Source: an uncultured bacterium (GTDB taxonomy: Bacteria > Bacillota_A > Clostridia > Oscillospirales > Oscillospiraceae). Taken from it: a stretch of DNA of 14,262 bases. Positions 7,426-14,221 of the stretch are shown here, piece after piece. The DNA lies in NCBI GenBank assembly GCA_905214605.1, contig CAJMMY010000011.1, forward strand, positions 1 to 14,262, read 5' to 3'. Position 1 is the first letter of the stretch; each line of letters opens with the position of its first letter. Position numbers and translations under genes: made by a program. The notes below the pieces were generated by a model. It was not told the DNA's origin and did not search any database. It was given only the letters and a program-made list of their open reading frames with translations.

Positions 7426-8277
7426 TTACAGAGACTGAATGCCGCAGTAGTCCAGATATTCCTGAATGACGGTATCCTGTAGCAGCTTTACCAGCTCCGG
7501 AGCCTTGCCGCCGATGGGCTTGCCCTCAAAGGTATCGGCAAAGGAGCAGAAGTTGGAAGAACTGGTGACCAGAACTTCGTCTGCATCCCGGAGCTCATCC
7601 AGAGTGAAGGGGGTTTCGTCTACGGGAATGCTGTGCTTTTTGCATGCCTTAATCAGATGATTCTTGGCAATGCCGGGGAGAATGTAGCAGTCATTGGGGT
7701 GGGTTTTCAGCACACCGTTTTTCAGAATGGAGATGTTGGAGTGGGCGCACTCGGTTACGATGTTGCCCCGATGGAACACGCTTTCGTAGCAACCCTGCTC
7801 CTCTGCATGCTGAGCAGCCAGAACGCTGGGCAGCAGGTTCAGCGTCTTGATGTTGCAGTACAGATAGCGCTTATCTTCCATTTCGGTCAGCTGAATGGGC
7901 TGGCTGAAATCCCGGAACTGTTTCGGGGTCACGGTAATCCAGAAGTTTGCCGTTGCATTCACGGGGAATGCATGGGTCCGGGCAGCGGTTGCACGGGTTA
8001 CCTGAAAATATACAAAGCTGTGGGGGTTATCCACACGGGAGACCACGTCTTTCAGAATCTCCTTCAGTTCCGGCTTGGTGTAGGGAATCTGAATTCCAAT
8101 CAGCCCGGCGGAGTTATACAGACGGTCTACGTGTTCGTCCAGCAGGAAAATCTGACCGTTGGCGGCAGCGGTTGCGTCATAAACACCGTCACCAAAGTAG
8201 CAGACGCGGTCATTCATGGGAACCATCATATCCTCGGGGGTACCGATTTTACCGTTGTAGTAAGCAATTCTTTCCAT
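7426..8277 (-). CDS. dat: D-amino acid transaminase (class IV, PLP-dependent)
   Basis: The 283-residue product is a fold-type IV aminotransferase of the D-alanine aminotransferase type, which swaps amino groups between D-amino acids and 2-oxo acids, classically D-alanine plus 2-oxoglutarate to pyruvate plus D-glutamate. The PLP lysine is Lys144 in CNIKTLNLL, and the cofactor-contacting Glu176 is in VTECAHSN. Tyr33 in GDGVYD and the pair Arg100/His102 in AARTHAFP align with the residues that set D-substrate binding in the Bacillus enzyme, favouring a D-amino acid role over branched-chain or 4-amino-4-deoxychorismate enzymes. It is the first gene of the operon, with an AAGGA ribosome binding site, a 100-base leader and its own promoter. 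Placed before D-glutamate cyclase genes, it probably makes or balances D-glutamate. Confidence 0.9.
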   Translation of the reverse strand: MERIAYYNGKIGTPEDMMVPMNDRVCYFGDGVYDATAAANGQIFLLDEHVDRLYNSAGLIGIQIPYTKPELKEILKDVVSRVDNPHSFVYFQVTRATAARTHAFPVNATANFWITVTPKQFRDFSQPIQLTEMEDKRYLYCNIKTLNLLPSVLAAQHAEEQGCYESVFHRGNIVTECAHSNISILKNGVLKTHPNDCYILPGIAKNHLIKACKKHSIPVDETPFTLDELRDADEVLVTSSSNFCSFADTFEGKPIGGKAPELVKLLQDTVIQEYLDYCGIQSL

Positions 8278-8319
8278 AGCTTGTCATCCTTCTTTCTAAG
8301 CATTCGAGGGGGAAAATGA

Positions 8320-8361
8320 TAAAAAAGAAACCATGACTCCGGTGATGCCGTTGTCATGGTT
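8320..8361 (-). terminator. Intrinsic terminator in the leader of the dat-pxp operon
   Basis: On the minus strand AACCATGAC (8353-8361) pairs perfectly with GTCATGGTT (8329-8337). An inner CGG/CCG pair and a five-base loop complete the stem, and TCTTTTTTATC follows. It lies between the predicted start of transcription (about 8381) and the dat start codon, so most transcripts should stop before the operon unless readthrough is controlled. Little room (about 20 bases) precedes the hairpin, so a large riboswitch is unlikely unless a more distant promoter is used; an RNA-binding antiterminator is possible. It could alternatively end a short RNA or block readthrough. Confidence 0.8.
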
Positions 8362-8387
8362 AAACAGTGATTTTCCACCGCAGCGTT

Positions 8388-8416
8388 ATTGTATATGATT
8401 CGAAAGCGTCTGTCAA
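8388..8416 (-). promoter_or_regulatory. Promoter of the dat-pxp-cyclase operon
   Basis: On the minus strand a perfect TTGACA (8411-8416), a 17-base spacer and TACAAT (8388-8393, five of six consensus bases) form a strong sigma-A type promoter. The expected start is near 8381, giving a leader of about 104 bases that contains the terminator described separately. No other strong promoter is seen inside the operon. Confidence 0.8.
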
Positions 8417-8468
8417 TCGTTCTGGGGGAAATATGAAAAAATGTTGGAAAAATCGTTTGATGGTGTGA

Positions 8469-8531
8469 TTCTTTACACGGGAAAAGAGTTCTTTACGGTT
8501 TCTTTACGTTGCCGCGGCGGAGGACTTTACA
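8469..8531 (+). promoter_or_regulatory. Pho-box-like repeats upstream of pstS
   Basis: TTCTTTAC occurs three times, at 8469, 8489 and 8500, giving TTTACA or TTTACG hexamers at 8472, 8492 and 8503, with a fourth TTTACA at 8526. The spacings of 20, 11 and 23 bases keep the repeats roughly on one face of the helix, as in PhoP binding sites of Firmicutes (direct TTAACA-like hexamers with about 11-base period). Placed directly before the pst promoter, they are probably bound by phosphorylated PhoP in phosphate starvation. No phoP/phoR genes lie in the window. Confidence 0.65.
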
Positions 8532-8540
8532 GTAGGACGG

Positions 8541-8546
8541 TATACT
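8541..8546 (+). promoter_or_regulatory. -10 element of the pst promoter
   Basis: TATACT matches the consensus at five of six bases, but the position 17 bases upstream (8518-8523) reads CGGAGG and bears no -35 resemblance. This is typical of an activator-dependent promoter and agrees with the Pho-box-like repeats just upstream. The start of transcription would be near 8553. Confidence 0.6.
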
Positions 8547-8610
8547 CAAGCTGTAACCCGATGAAGGGAAGAAAATCCAAACGACGTAAAAGAAATGGAG
8601 AAATGAAACG

Positions 8611-9471
8611 ATGAAAAAACTGATTGCAGGTGTTTTGACCGGCGTAATGTGCCTGTCTCTGGCTGCATGCGGCAGCAAAACCGAAACTCCCGATGCAACG
8701 GATGATGCAAATCAGGGCGGGGAAACCAAACTGTCCGGTACCGTAACCACCAACGGCTCCACCTCTATGGAGAAAGTGATTCTGACGCTGTCCGAGCAGT
8801 TCGGCCTTGATTACCCCGACGTAAAAGTTTCCTATGACCCCACCGGCTCCGGTACCGGCGTGGAATCCGCAAAGAACGGTACGGCAGACATCGGTCTGGC
8901 CTCCCGCGGACTGAAAGACGAGGAAAAAGCAGCCGGTCTGACCGAAACGGTTGTGGCTCTGGACGGTATTGCCGTAATTGTGAACAGCAACAGCGCAGTG
9001 GAAGACCTGACTGTGGACCAGATTGCAAAAATCTTCACCGGTGAAATCACCAACTGGTCTGAAGTGGGCGGCGCTGACGGCGAAATTGCCTGCATCGGCC
9101 GTGAGGGCGGCTCCGGCACCCGGGATGGTTTTGAGTCTATCACCGGTACTTCCGACAAATGCGTGCTGGCACAGGAACTGACCTCTACCGGTGCTGTGAT
9201 TGAGGCTGTAAAGAACAATCCCCAGGCCATTGGCTACGCATCTTTGTCCGCTGTGGAAGGCAAAGACGGCATCAAGGCTGTGACCGTAAACGGTGTGGCT
9301 TGCTCCGAGGAAACTGTGAAAGACGGCAGCTATGAGATTCAGCGGCCCTTTGTGTTCGTCACGAAAGACGGTGTGACCCTGAGCGATGCTGCACAGGCAT
9401 TCTTCGACTGGGCAACTTCCGCCTCCGCTGCTGACCTGATTCGCTCCGCAGGCGCTGTTCCTGTGGCTTAA
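8611..9471 (+). CDS. pstS: Phosphate ABC transporter substrate-binding lipoprotein
   Basis: The 286-residue product is the high-affinity phosphate-binding protein of the Pst transporter. Residues 1-20 form a lipoprotein signal with lipobox LAAC and acylated Cys20, so it is anchored outside the membrane; an acidic linker follows. The phosphate-binding motifs are visible: TTNGSTSME near residue 50, DPTGSGTGVESAKNGTADIG around 73-92, ASRGLKDEE, and IGREGGSGTRDGFES around 165-180, where Ser, Thr, Arg and Asp contact phosphate. GGAG about ten bases before the ATG is the ribosome binding site. It is the first gene of the pst operon and is followed by a strong hairpin, which should keep pstS mRNA more abundant than the downstream genes. 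Confidence 0.96.
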   Translation: MKKLIAGVLTGVMCLSLAACGSKTETPDATDDANQGGETKLSGTVTTNGSTSMEKVILTLSEQFGLDYPDVKVSYDPTGSGTGVESAKNGTADIGLASRGLKDEEKAAGLTETVVALDGIAVIVNSNSAVEDLTVDQIAKIFTGEITNWSEVGGADGEIACIGREGGSGTRDGFESITGTSDKCVLAQELTSTGAVIEAVKNNPQAIGYASLSAVEGKDGIKAVTVNGVACSEETVKDGSYEIQRPFVFVTKDGVTLSDAAQAFFDWATSASAADLIRSAGAVPVA

Positions 9472-9493
9472 TCGAATTCCGCAAGACGAAAGT

Positions 9494-9530
9494 TTCCCCC
9501 AAATCCCACACTCGGGATTTGGGGGAATTT
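9494..9530 (+). terminator. Hairpin between pstS and pstC (partial terminator or mRNA stabiliser)
   Basis: Arms 9494-9507 and 9514-9527 form a perfect 14-base stem with a six-base loop, followed by only TTTGAT. The short U-run suggests leaky termination or 3' end protection, as is common after transporter binding-protein genes, giving excess PstS over the membrane subunits. Confidence 0.7.
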
Positions 9531-9560
9531 GATAAGACGCAAGCGCGAAGGGAGCATTTT

Positions 9561-10514
9561 GTGGAAAAAGAAATTGTTTTGAAACCGACGGCAACCCGGG
9601 AAAAGAAAAGCCTGCCGGAGCGGTTCAAATTGCGGTACGGTCTGCACACTGCGAAAGATGTGATGGAATTTGTAGTCAACGGGGTGTTTCTGCTTTGCGG
9701 ATTCACCGCAGTGGGCTGTGTGCTGTTTATCTGCATCTATCTGATTGCAGCCGGTCTGCCGGCCATTTTTGAAATCGGCCCGGCGAAATTTCTGTTCGGA
9801 ACCACTTGGGCGGGCAAGCAGGGGCAGTTCGGAATTCTGCCGTTCATTCTCACCTCTGTGGCCGGTACTGCCGGCGCGGTGGTCGTGGGTGTGCCGGTGG
9901 GCATTCTGACAGCCATGTTTCTGGCAAAGGTGGCACCACCGAAATTGGCGGGTGTGATTCACTCCGCTGTGGAGCTGCTGGCGGGCATTCCCTCCATTGT
10001 CTACGGTCTGGTGGGTATGATTGTACTGGTGCCGTTCATTCAGAGAACCTTCGGATTGTCCTCCGGCGCTTGCTTGTTGGCTGCCATTGTGGTGCTGGCC
10101 ATTATGATTCTGCCGTCTATTATCAACGTGGCGGAGACTTCTTTGAAGGCGGTGCCGAAAGAATATGAAGAGGCCAGTTTGGCACTGGGCGCTACGAAAA
10201 TCGAGACGATTTTCCGGGTGAGCCTGCCTGCCGCCCGATCCGGTGTGGCAACTGCCATTGTACTGGGCGTGGGCCGCGCCATTGGCGAGGCAATGGCCAT
10301 TATCATGGTGTCCGGCAACGTGCCCAATATGCCCGGCAGTCTGTTCACCTCTGTGCGGTTCCTGACTACCGCCATTGCATCGGAAATGTCCTATGCGGCG
10401 GTGGGCTCGCTGTGGCAGCATGCCCTGTATTCCGTGGGTCTGGTGCTGTTCCTGTTTATTATGCTGATTAACGTATTCCTGAATGTGTTCATTAAGAACA
10501 AGAAAGAAGGCTGA
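9561..10514 (+). CDS. pstC: Phosphate ABC transporter permease PstC
   Basis: The 317-residue product is one of the two membrane permeases of the Pst system. Hydrophobic segments are visible near residues 36-65, 92-125, 135-160, 170-190, 228-252 and 285-312. The cytoplasmic coupling loop for the ATPase is EEASLALGATKIETIFRV, around residues 203-220. A frame extending back to a TTG at 9519 would start inside the intergenic hairpin; the GTG at 9561 has AGGGAG six bases upstream and is preferred. A second early methionine (residue 35, MEF) would lose the cytosolic N-terminus. The stop lies two bases before pstA. Confidence 0.94.
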   Translation: MEKEIVLKPTATREKKSLPERFKLRYGLHTAKDVMEFVVNGVFLLCGFTAVGCVLFICIYLIAAGLPAIFEIGPAKFLFGTTWAGKQGQFGILPFILTSVAGTAGAVVVGVPVGILTAMFLAKVAPPKLAGVIHSAVELLAGIPSIVYGLVGMIVLVPFIQRTFGLSSGACLLAAIVVLAIMILPSIINVAETSLKAVPKEYEEASLALGATKIETIFRVSLPAARSGVATAIVLGVGRAIGEAMAIIMVSGNVPNMPGSLFTSVRFLTTAIASEMSYAAVGSLWQHALYSVGLVLFLFIMLINVFLNVFIKNKKEG

Positions 10515-10516
10515 GC

Positions 10517-11362
10517 ATGGAACGATTGAGTTTGCGGCGGAATGTCTATGACAAGACCATGAAAGCGCTGCTGTATCTCTGCGGCGGGTTGGTCTGTGCG
10601 CTGTTGGTATTCCTGATTGGCTATATATTCTACCGGGGTCTGCCTTATATTTCCTGGAATCTGATTTCCACCCAATCCAGTATGCTGAAGGGCACCATCG
10701 GAATCCTGCCCCATATTTTGAGTACATTATATATTATTGCCGTTGCCATGGTCATCGTTCTGCCCTTGGGTGTGGGCGCAGCTATTTATCTGACGGAATA
10801 TGCCACCAACCGGAAACTGGTGAATCTGATTGAATTTGCCACGGAAACCCTGACGGGCATTCCCTCCATTATCTTCGGTCTGGTGGGTATGATGGTGTTC
10901 GTGCAGCTGTTGGGATTCGGCGCCGGTGTGCTGGCAGGCGGCTTGACCCTGGTGGTGATGATTCTGCCCACCATTATCCGCACCACGCAGGAATCCTTGA
11001 AAACTGTGCCCCAATCCTATCGGGAGGGCGCACTGGGTCTGGGTGCCGGCAAATGGCGCATGGTGCGCACAGTGGTGCTGCCCAACGCTGTGGACGGCAT
11101 TGTCACCGGCTGCATTCTGGCTGTGGGCCGCATTGTGGGCGAATCCGCCGCACTGCTGTTTACCGCCGGATTTGGTACGGTTCTGTACAACTTCGGCGAG
11201 GCGCTGCACAATTCCTCCGCCACGCTGACTGTGGCTTTGTACCTTTACGCCAACGAGCGGGGCGAAACGGACATTGCCTTTGCCATTGCGGCCATTTTGA
11301 TGGTGCTGACGCTGGCAATCAATCTCTCGGCCAATCTGATTGGGAAAAAGCTGAAGAAGTGA
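10517..11362 (+). CDS. pstA: Phosphate ABC transporter permease PstA
   Basis: The 281-residue product is the second Pst permease and pairs with PstC. Hydrophobic spans occur near residues 17-40, 64-92, 112-135, 137-154, 192-215 and 250-276. The coupling loop [21 protein letters not shown] lies around residues 169-189 and contains the EAA-type helix, which docks onto PstB. The start is two bases after the pstC stop, with its ribosome binding site inside the end of pstC, so the two permeases are probably translationally coupled and made in equal amounts. Confidence 0.95.
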   Translation: MERLSLRRNVYDKTMKALLYLCGGLVCALLVFLIGYIFYRGLPYISWNLISTQSSMLKGTIGILPHILSTLYIIAVAMVIVLPLGVGAAIYLTEYATNRKLVNLIEFATETLTGIPSIIFGLVGMMVFVQLLGFGAGVLAGGLTLVVMILPTIIRTTQESLKTVPQSYREGALGLGAGKWRMVRTVVLPNAVDGIVTGCILAVGRIVGESAALLFTAGFGTVLYNFGEALHNSSATLTVALYLYANERGETDIAFAIAAILMVLTLAINLSANLIGKKLKK

Positions 11363-11376
11363 AGGAGAATTCCTAT

Positions 11377-12132
11377 ATGAATGCAATTTTGGAAACACGG
11401 CATCTGAATCTGTGGTACGGCACGAATCAAGCGCTGAAAGATATTAACCTTGAAATGCCGGAGCATCAGGTGACCGCTTTAATCGGACCCTCCGGCTGCG
11501 GAAAATCCACGTTTTTGAAAACGCTCAACCGCATGAACGACTTGATTCCCGGTGTGCGCATCGAGGGGGAGGTTTTGTATCAGGGAAAGAATATTTTTGA
11601 CCCGCAGGTGGACGTGACTTGGCTCCGCCGTCATGTGGGCATGGTGTTCCAGAAACCCAACCCGTTCCCTATGTCCATCTATGACAATATTGCCTACGGT
11701 CCCCGGACCCACGGCATCAAAGGCCACAAGGAACTGGACGAAATCGTGGAACGGTCTCTCCGGGGCGCTGCCATCTGGGACGAGGTGAAGGATCGGCTGA
11801 AAAAATCTGCACTGGGTCTGTCCGGCGGTCAGCAACAGAGAATCTGCATTGCCCGGGCGCTGGCTGTGGAGCCGGACGTGCTGCTGATGGATGAGGCAAC
11901 TTCTGCGCTGGACCCCATTTCCACCTCGAAAATCGAGGAATTGATTGACGATCTGAAAAAAGACTACACCATTGTCATTGTCACCCACAATATGCAGCAG
12001 GCAACCCGTATTTCCGACCGGTGCGCATTTTTCCTCCACGGCGAACTGGTGGAGGCGGCGCCTACGGAGCAGCTGTTCTCCGTGCCGAAAGACAAGCGGA
12101 CGGAAGATTACATTACCGGCCGATTCGGCTGA
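11377..12132 (+). CDS. pstB: Phosphate ABC transporter ATP-binding protein
   Basis: The 251-residue product is the ATPase that drives phosphate import. Walker A is GPSGCGKST at residues 37-45, the Q-loop is QKPNPFPMS around 92-100, and the ABC signature is LSGGQQQR at 148-155. Walker B is VLLMDEAT at 168-175, and the switch His is H204. [13 protein letters not shown] and the C-terminal EDYITGRFG are specific to PstB. An open frame extends further upstream, but the ATG at 11377 has AAGGAG ten bases before it and gives the normal PstB length. It lies 14 bases after pstA. Confidence 0.97.
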   Translation: MNAILETRHLNLWYGTNQALKDINLEMPEHQVTALIGPSGCGKSTFLKTLNRMNDLIPGVRIEGEVLYQGKNIFDPQVDVTWLRRHVGMVFQKPNPFPMSIYDNIAYGPRTHGIKGHKELDEIVERSLRGAAIWDEVKDRLKKSALGLSGGQQQRICIARALAVEPDVLLMDEATSALDPISTSKIEELIDDLKKDYTIVIVTHNMQQATRISDRCAFFLHGELVEAAPTEQLFSVPKDKRTEDYITGRFG

Positions 12133-12149
12133 GAAAGGGAGCGGGCAGC

Positions 12150-12791
12150 ATGAGAAAAACATTTGACGCGGAACTGACGGAGCTGGGCACCCAACTGACG
12201 GAGATGGCGGCAACGGCCCAGGACGCCATTGATTTGGTGACGGCATCGTTGTCCCGGGGAGAAGAGAGCGGCGCAAAAGCCGCCATTACCCTCACCGGCA
12301 GCATGGACCAGATGGAAAAGGACATTGAAAATAAATGCATGTCTCTGCTGATGCGGCAGCAGCCGGTAGCACGGGATTTGCGGACCATTTCCGCGGCCAT
12401 GAAGATGGTTACGGACTTGCAGCGCATCGGCGACCAGGCCATGAACATTGCGGAAATCTCTCTACTCATGGCAGGGGATGGCAAGAAAACGGAAGTGCCG
12501 GAGGACATTGTTACCATGAGCCGGCAGGCGGGTATGATGGTGCGCAGGGCAATCGGGGCCTACGCGGAAAAGGACCCGGTGACGGCTCGCGGGGTGATGG
12601 CCCAGGACGATGTGGTTGACGCGCTGTTTGTGCAGGTCAAGCAGGAACTTACCGAGCGTATTGCCGCCCGGGAGGACCATTCCGACCGTGCGGTGGACCT
12701 GATTATCATTGCAAAATATCTGGAGCGTGTGGCAGACCATGCGGTGAATATTGCCCAGTGGGCGGTTTTCTGCGTCACCGGTCAGCTGTAA
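12150..12791 (+). CDS. phoU: Phosphate transport regulator PhoU
   Basis: The 213-residue product is an all-helical PhoU protein with two repeated three-helix bundles, roughly residues 10-100 and 110-205. Each carries the metal-binding E/DxxxD-type helix, seen as TDLQRIGDQAMNIAE and KYLERVADHAVNIAQW. PhoU restrains Pst uptake and signals phosphate sufficiency to the PhoR kinase. The ATG at 12150 is preceded by AAAGGGAG and yields the usual family length; earlier in-frame codons overlap pstB. It closes the pst operon, 17 bases after pstB. Confidence 0.95.
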   Translation: MRKTFDAELTELGTQLTEMAATAQDAIDLVTASLSRGEESGAKAAITLTGSMDQMEKDIENKCMSLLMRQQPVARDLRTISAAMKMVTDLQRIGDQAMNIAEISLLMAGDGKKTEVPEDIVTMSRQAGMMVRRAIGAYAEKDPVTARGVMAQDDVVDALFVQVKQELTERIAAREDHSDRAVDLIIIAKYLERVADHAVNIAQWAVFCVTGQL

Positions 12792-12804
12792 ATCGGAATT
12801 ATTC

Positions 12805-12825
12805 TGCAAAATCCTTGCGTTTTTT
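12805..12825 (+). terminator. Weak terminator after phoU
   Basis: A five-pair stem (TGCAA/TTGCG, with one wobble pair, 12805-12819) is followed by six T. The stem is short for an efficient terminator, so some pst transcripts may read into the integrase gene. Confidence 0.4.
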
Positions 12826-12830
12826 CCATC

Positions 12831-12850
12831 ATTCGACAAAATTCGACAAA
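12831..12850 (+). repeat. Perfect tandem repeat of ATTCGACAAA
   Basis: Two exact copies of the ten-base unit lie head to tail, one helical turn apart, between phoU and the integrase promoter. They could be a protein binding site, for example for a regulator of the integrase or the recombinase itself, or a chance duplication. Confidence 0.6.
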
Positions 12851-12877
12851 GCCTCCCGAAGTGCTGTGTTAAGATCG

Positions 12878-12897
12878 CTATACATTATAATATATAG
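12878..12897 (+). promoter_or_regulatory. Integrase promoter within a 20-base palindrome
   Basis: The 20-base sequence is palindromic at nine of ten base pairs and encloses a perfect -10 box TATAAT at 12886-12891. No good -35 is present 17 bases upstream (GCTGTG). A repressor binding this site would cover the -10 directly, suggesting tight control of the integrase. AAGGAGG at 12911-12917 follows as ribosome binding site. Confidence 0.55.
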
Positions 12898-12922
12898 TGC
12901 CATGCACAAAAAGGAGGAACAT

Positions 12923-13858
12923 ATGTTTGAATTTATGAAACGGCCGAAACGGATGCGCTTTGCGACACTCGCGGAGCTCTGGCTGGAGGACATCAACGGC
13001 AAGGTCAAGGAATCCACCCGCGCGAACTACCAAACGCTGCTGCGAAAACATCTATTACCCACATTCGGTCCGCTGTACGTCCGGGATTTGACCACGGAGC
13101 AGCTGGCCGAATTTTTTTCGTCCATGGAAGAAAACGGCTTGTCTCCGTCCACCCGCCGGTCGATTCAACTGGTTCTGCAAATGATTCTCCGCTACGGCGC
13201 GGCCACCGGAAACTGCGATATCATGCTTTTTCCCGCGCTACCCACCATGCCCCGGGGCACCGTGGGCACATTGACGGGCGAAGAATGCTACAAACTGGAG
13301 TGCTGGATTGAGCAAAACATGACCCCCTGCAATCTGGGAATCCTCCTTTGCATGTACACCGGAATGCGCATCGGGGAAATCTGCGCCCTGCGGTGGAGCG
13401 ACATCAATCTCCGCACCGGCACAGTGACCATTGGCAGAACTCTCCAGCGGGTGACCGACCGCTCCGGCGACGGCTCCCATTTAATGATCGCCTCCCCGAA
13501 ATCCCGCAGCGGCAGCCGCTGTATTCCCGTACCCCGGCAAATCCTCCGGGAATTGAAACGCTGGGCCCGAGAACCCACGGATTATCTCCTCACCGGGACG
13601 CCGGAACCCATGGAACCCCGGAAAATGCAGCGGAAATTCAAGCGCTGTCTGGAATTGGCAGAGGTCCGCCCGGTAAAATTCCACACCCTCCGCCACACCT
13701 TCGCCACCCGCTGCATGGCAACGGATTTAGACCCGAAAACCCTCAGCTACATTCTCGGTCATGCCAATGTTTCCACCACCATGACGGTGTACGTCCACCC
13801 CAGTTTGGAGCAAATCCGCCGCTGTCTGGACCGATTGCCGGAGCAAAAACTGGCATAG
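12923..13858 (+). CDS. Tyrosine recombinase / phage-type integrase
   Basis: The 311-residue product is a site-specific tyrosine recombinase. The N-terminal part, about residues 12-105, is a SAM-like core-binding domain. The catalytic domain holds Arg149 (TGMRIGE), Lys193 (SPKS), His254 and Arg257 (HTLRH), His280 (LGHAN) and the nucleophile Tyr290 (TVYVHP), so it appears intact. It lacks the AP2-like arm-binding domain of larger integrative-element integrases. An in-frame ATG at 12902 would add seven residues, but AAGGAGG five bases before 12923 supports the later start. It stands alone after phoU with its own promoter, with no excisionase or cargo gene in view. It may belong to a mobile element extending to the right, be a relic, or act as a DNA-inverting switch. 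Confidence 0.92.
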   Translation: MFEFMKRPKRMRFATLAELWLEDINGKVKESTRANYQTLLRKHLLPTFGPLYVRDLTTEQLAEFFSSMEENGLSPSTRRSIQLVLQMILRYGAATGNCDIMLFPALPTMPRGTVGTLTGEECYKLECWIEQNMTPCNLGILLCMYTGMRIGEICALRWSDINLRTGTVTIGRTLQRVTDRSGDGSHLMIASPKSRSGSRCIPVPRQILRELKRWAREPTDYLLTGTPEPMEPRKMQRKFKRCLELAEVRPVKFHTLRHTFATRCMATDLDPKTLSYILGHANVSTTMTVYVHPSLEQIRRCLDRLPEQKLA

Positions 13859-13878
13859 CGGGGGAGGGGTAACCCCCG
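13859..13878 (+). terminator. GC hairpin directly after the integrase
   Basis: CGGGGG at 13859-13864 pairs with CCCCCG at 13873-13878 around an eight-base loop immediately after the stop codon. There is no U-run, so it may only protect the mRNA end; its last two bases overlap the first copy of the hairpin repeat. Confidence 0.4.
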
Positions 13879-13905
13879 GCTCCCTCTGATGAGGGAGCTG
13901 TCAGC
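13877..13905 (+). repeat. Hairpin repeat element, copy 1
   Basis: This 29-base stretch is identical to copy 2, 61 bases downstream. It holds GCTCCCTC and GAGGGAGC as perfect arms around TGAT. The sequence after it differs from copy 2, so the second half of the element is degenerate here. I associate such CTCCCTC/GAGGGAG elements with dispersed intergenic repeats in Oscillospiraceae genomes; that is from memory, not a search. Confidence 0.75.
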
Positions 13906-13937
13906 GCAGCCGGAATCGTCCGGGAGATACGCCACAT

Positions 13938-13986
13938 CGGCTCCCTCTGATGAGGGAGCTGTCAGCACAGCTGACTGAGGGAGAGA
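13938..13986 (+). repeat. Hairpin repeat element, copy 2 (longer form)
   Basis: The first 29 bases match copy 1 exactly. The rest adds a second stem, GTCAGC with GCTGAC (13961-13975), then a further GAGGGAGAG tail, giving two hairpins in a row. The presence of an intact and a degenerate copy 61 bases apart suggests insertion of one element near another, or duplication. Confidence 0.7.
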
Positions 13987-14085
13987 AAATCCCGATTTCG
14001 CGTTTTGCAGCTGCGACTTTGTCCTTTAATGTTGCATTTATGCAAACCGGGCAAAAAAACTTGCACAAACCCGGTCAGCGGGAAT

Positions 14086-14102
14086 GTGACATGGAATGTT
14101 AC
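14086..14102 (+). promoter_or_regulatory. Operator-like inverted repeat
   Basis: GTGACAT and ATGTTAC face each other across GGA, matching at six of seven positions. It lies about 27 bases before the promoter candidate at 14129, a position suited to an activator or to a repressor of that promoter. The cognate regulator is unknown. Confidence 0.4.
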
Positions 14103-14128
14103 ACTTCCGTTACAGGCCCGAAAAAGGC

Positions 14129-14157
14129 TTGCATCAAGGAAAAAGGTGTGGTACTAT
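14129..14157 (+). promoter_or_regulatory. Promoter candidate facing right
   Basis: TTGCAT (14129-14134), a 17-base spacer and TACTAT (14152-14157) each match the sigma-A consensus at four of six bases. No gene follows inside the window, so a long leader or a gene beyond the edge is implied. Confidence 0.35.
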
Positions 14158-14164
14158 GCCATTG

Positions 14165-14221
14165 TAATTAGACGAGATATCCGCAGATGTATTTCTAAAT
14201 ATGTCTTTTAATGTCTAATTA
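14165..14221. repeat. Wide inverted repeat TAATTAGAC / GTCTAATTA
   Basis: Two perfect nine-base arms (14165-14173 and 14213-14221) flank 39 bases of AT-rich sequence. It could be an RNA stem in a leader, a recombinase binding site pair, or ends of a tiny element; nothing further distinguishes these. Confidence 0.45.

Noticed and set aside
8227..8356. A minus-strand leader peptide starting at the ATG inside the leader hairpin, with several aromatic residues, overlapping the dat start
   Set aside because: No ribosome binding site precedes that ATG, and the run of Phe codons is simply the terminator U-run read in frame.
8527..9594. A 355-residue open frame on the minus strand
   Set aside because: It is antisense to pstS and crosses the Pho-like promoter and the pstS-pstC hairpin, so it is a shadow of the real gene.
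9468..10727. A 419-residue open frame on the minus strand
   Set aside because: It is antisense to pstC and the start of pstA, full of His, Gln and Asn, with no recognisable domain.
13877..13986. The repeated 29-base units as a CRISPR array
   Set aside because: Only two copies, each itself a hairpin, with a degenerate follow-on and no cas genes; they fit a dispersed intergenic repeat.
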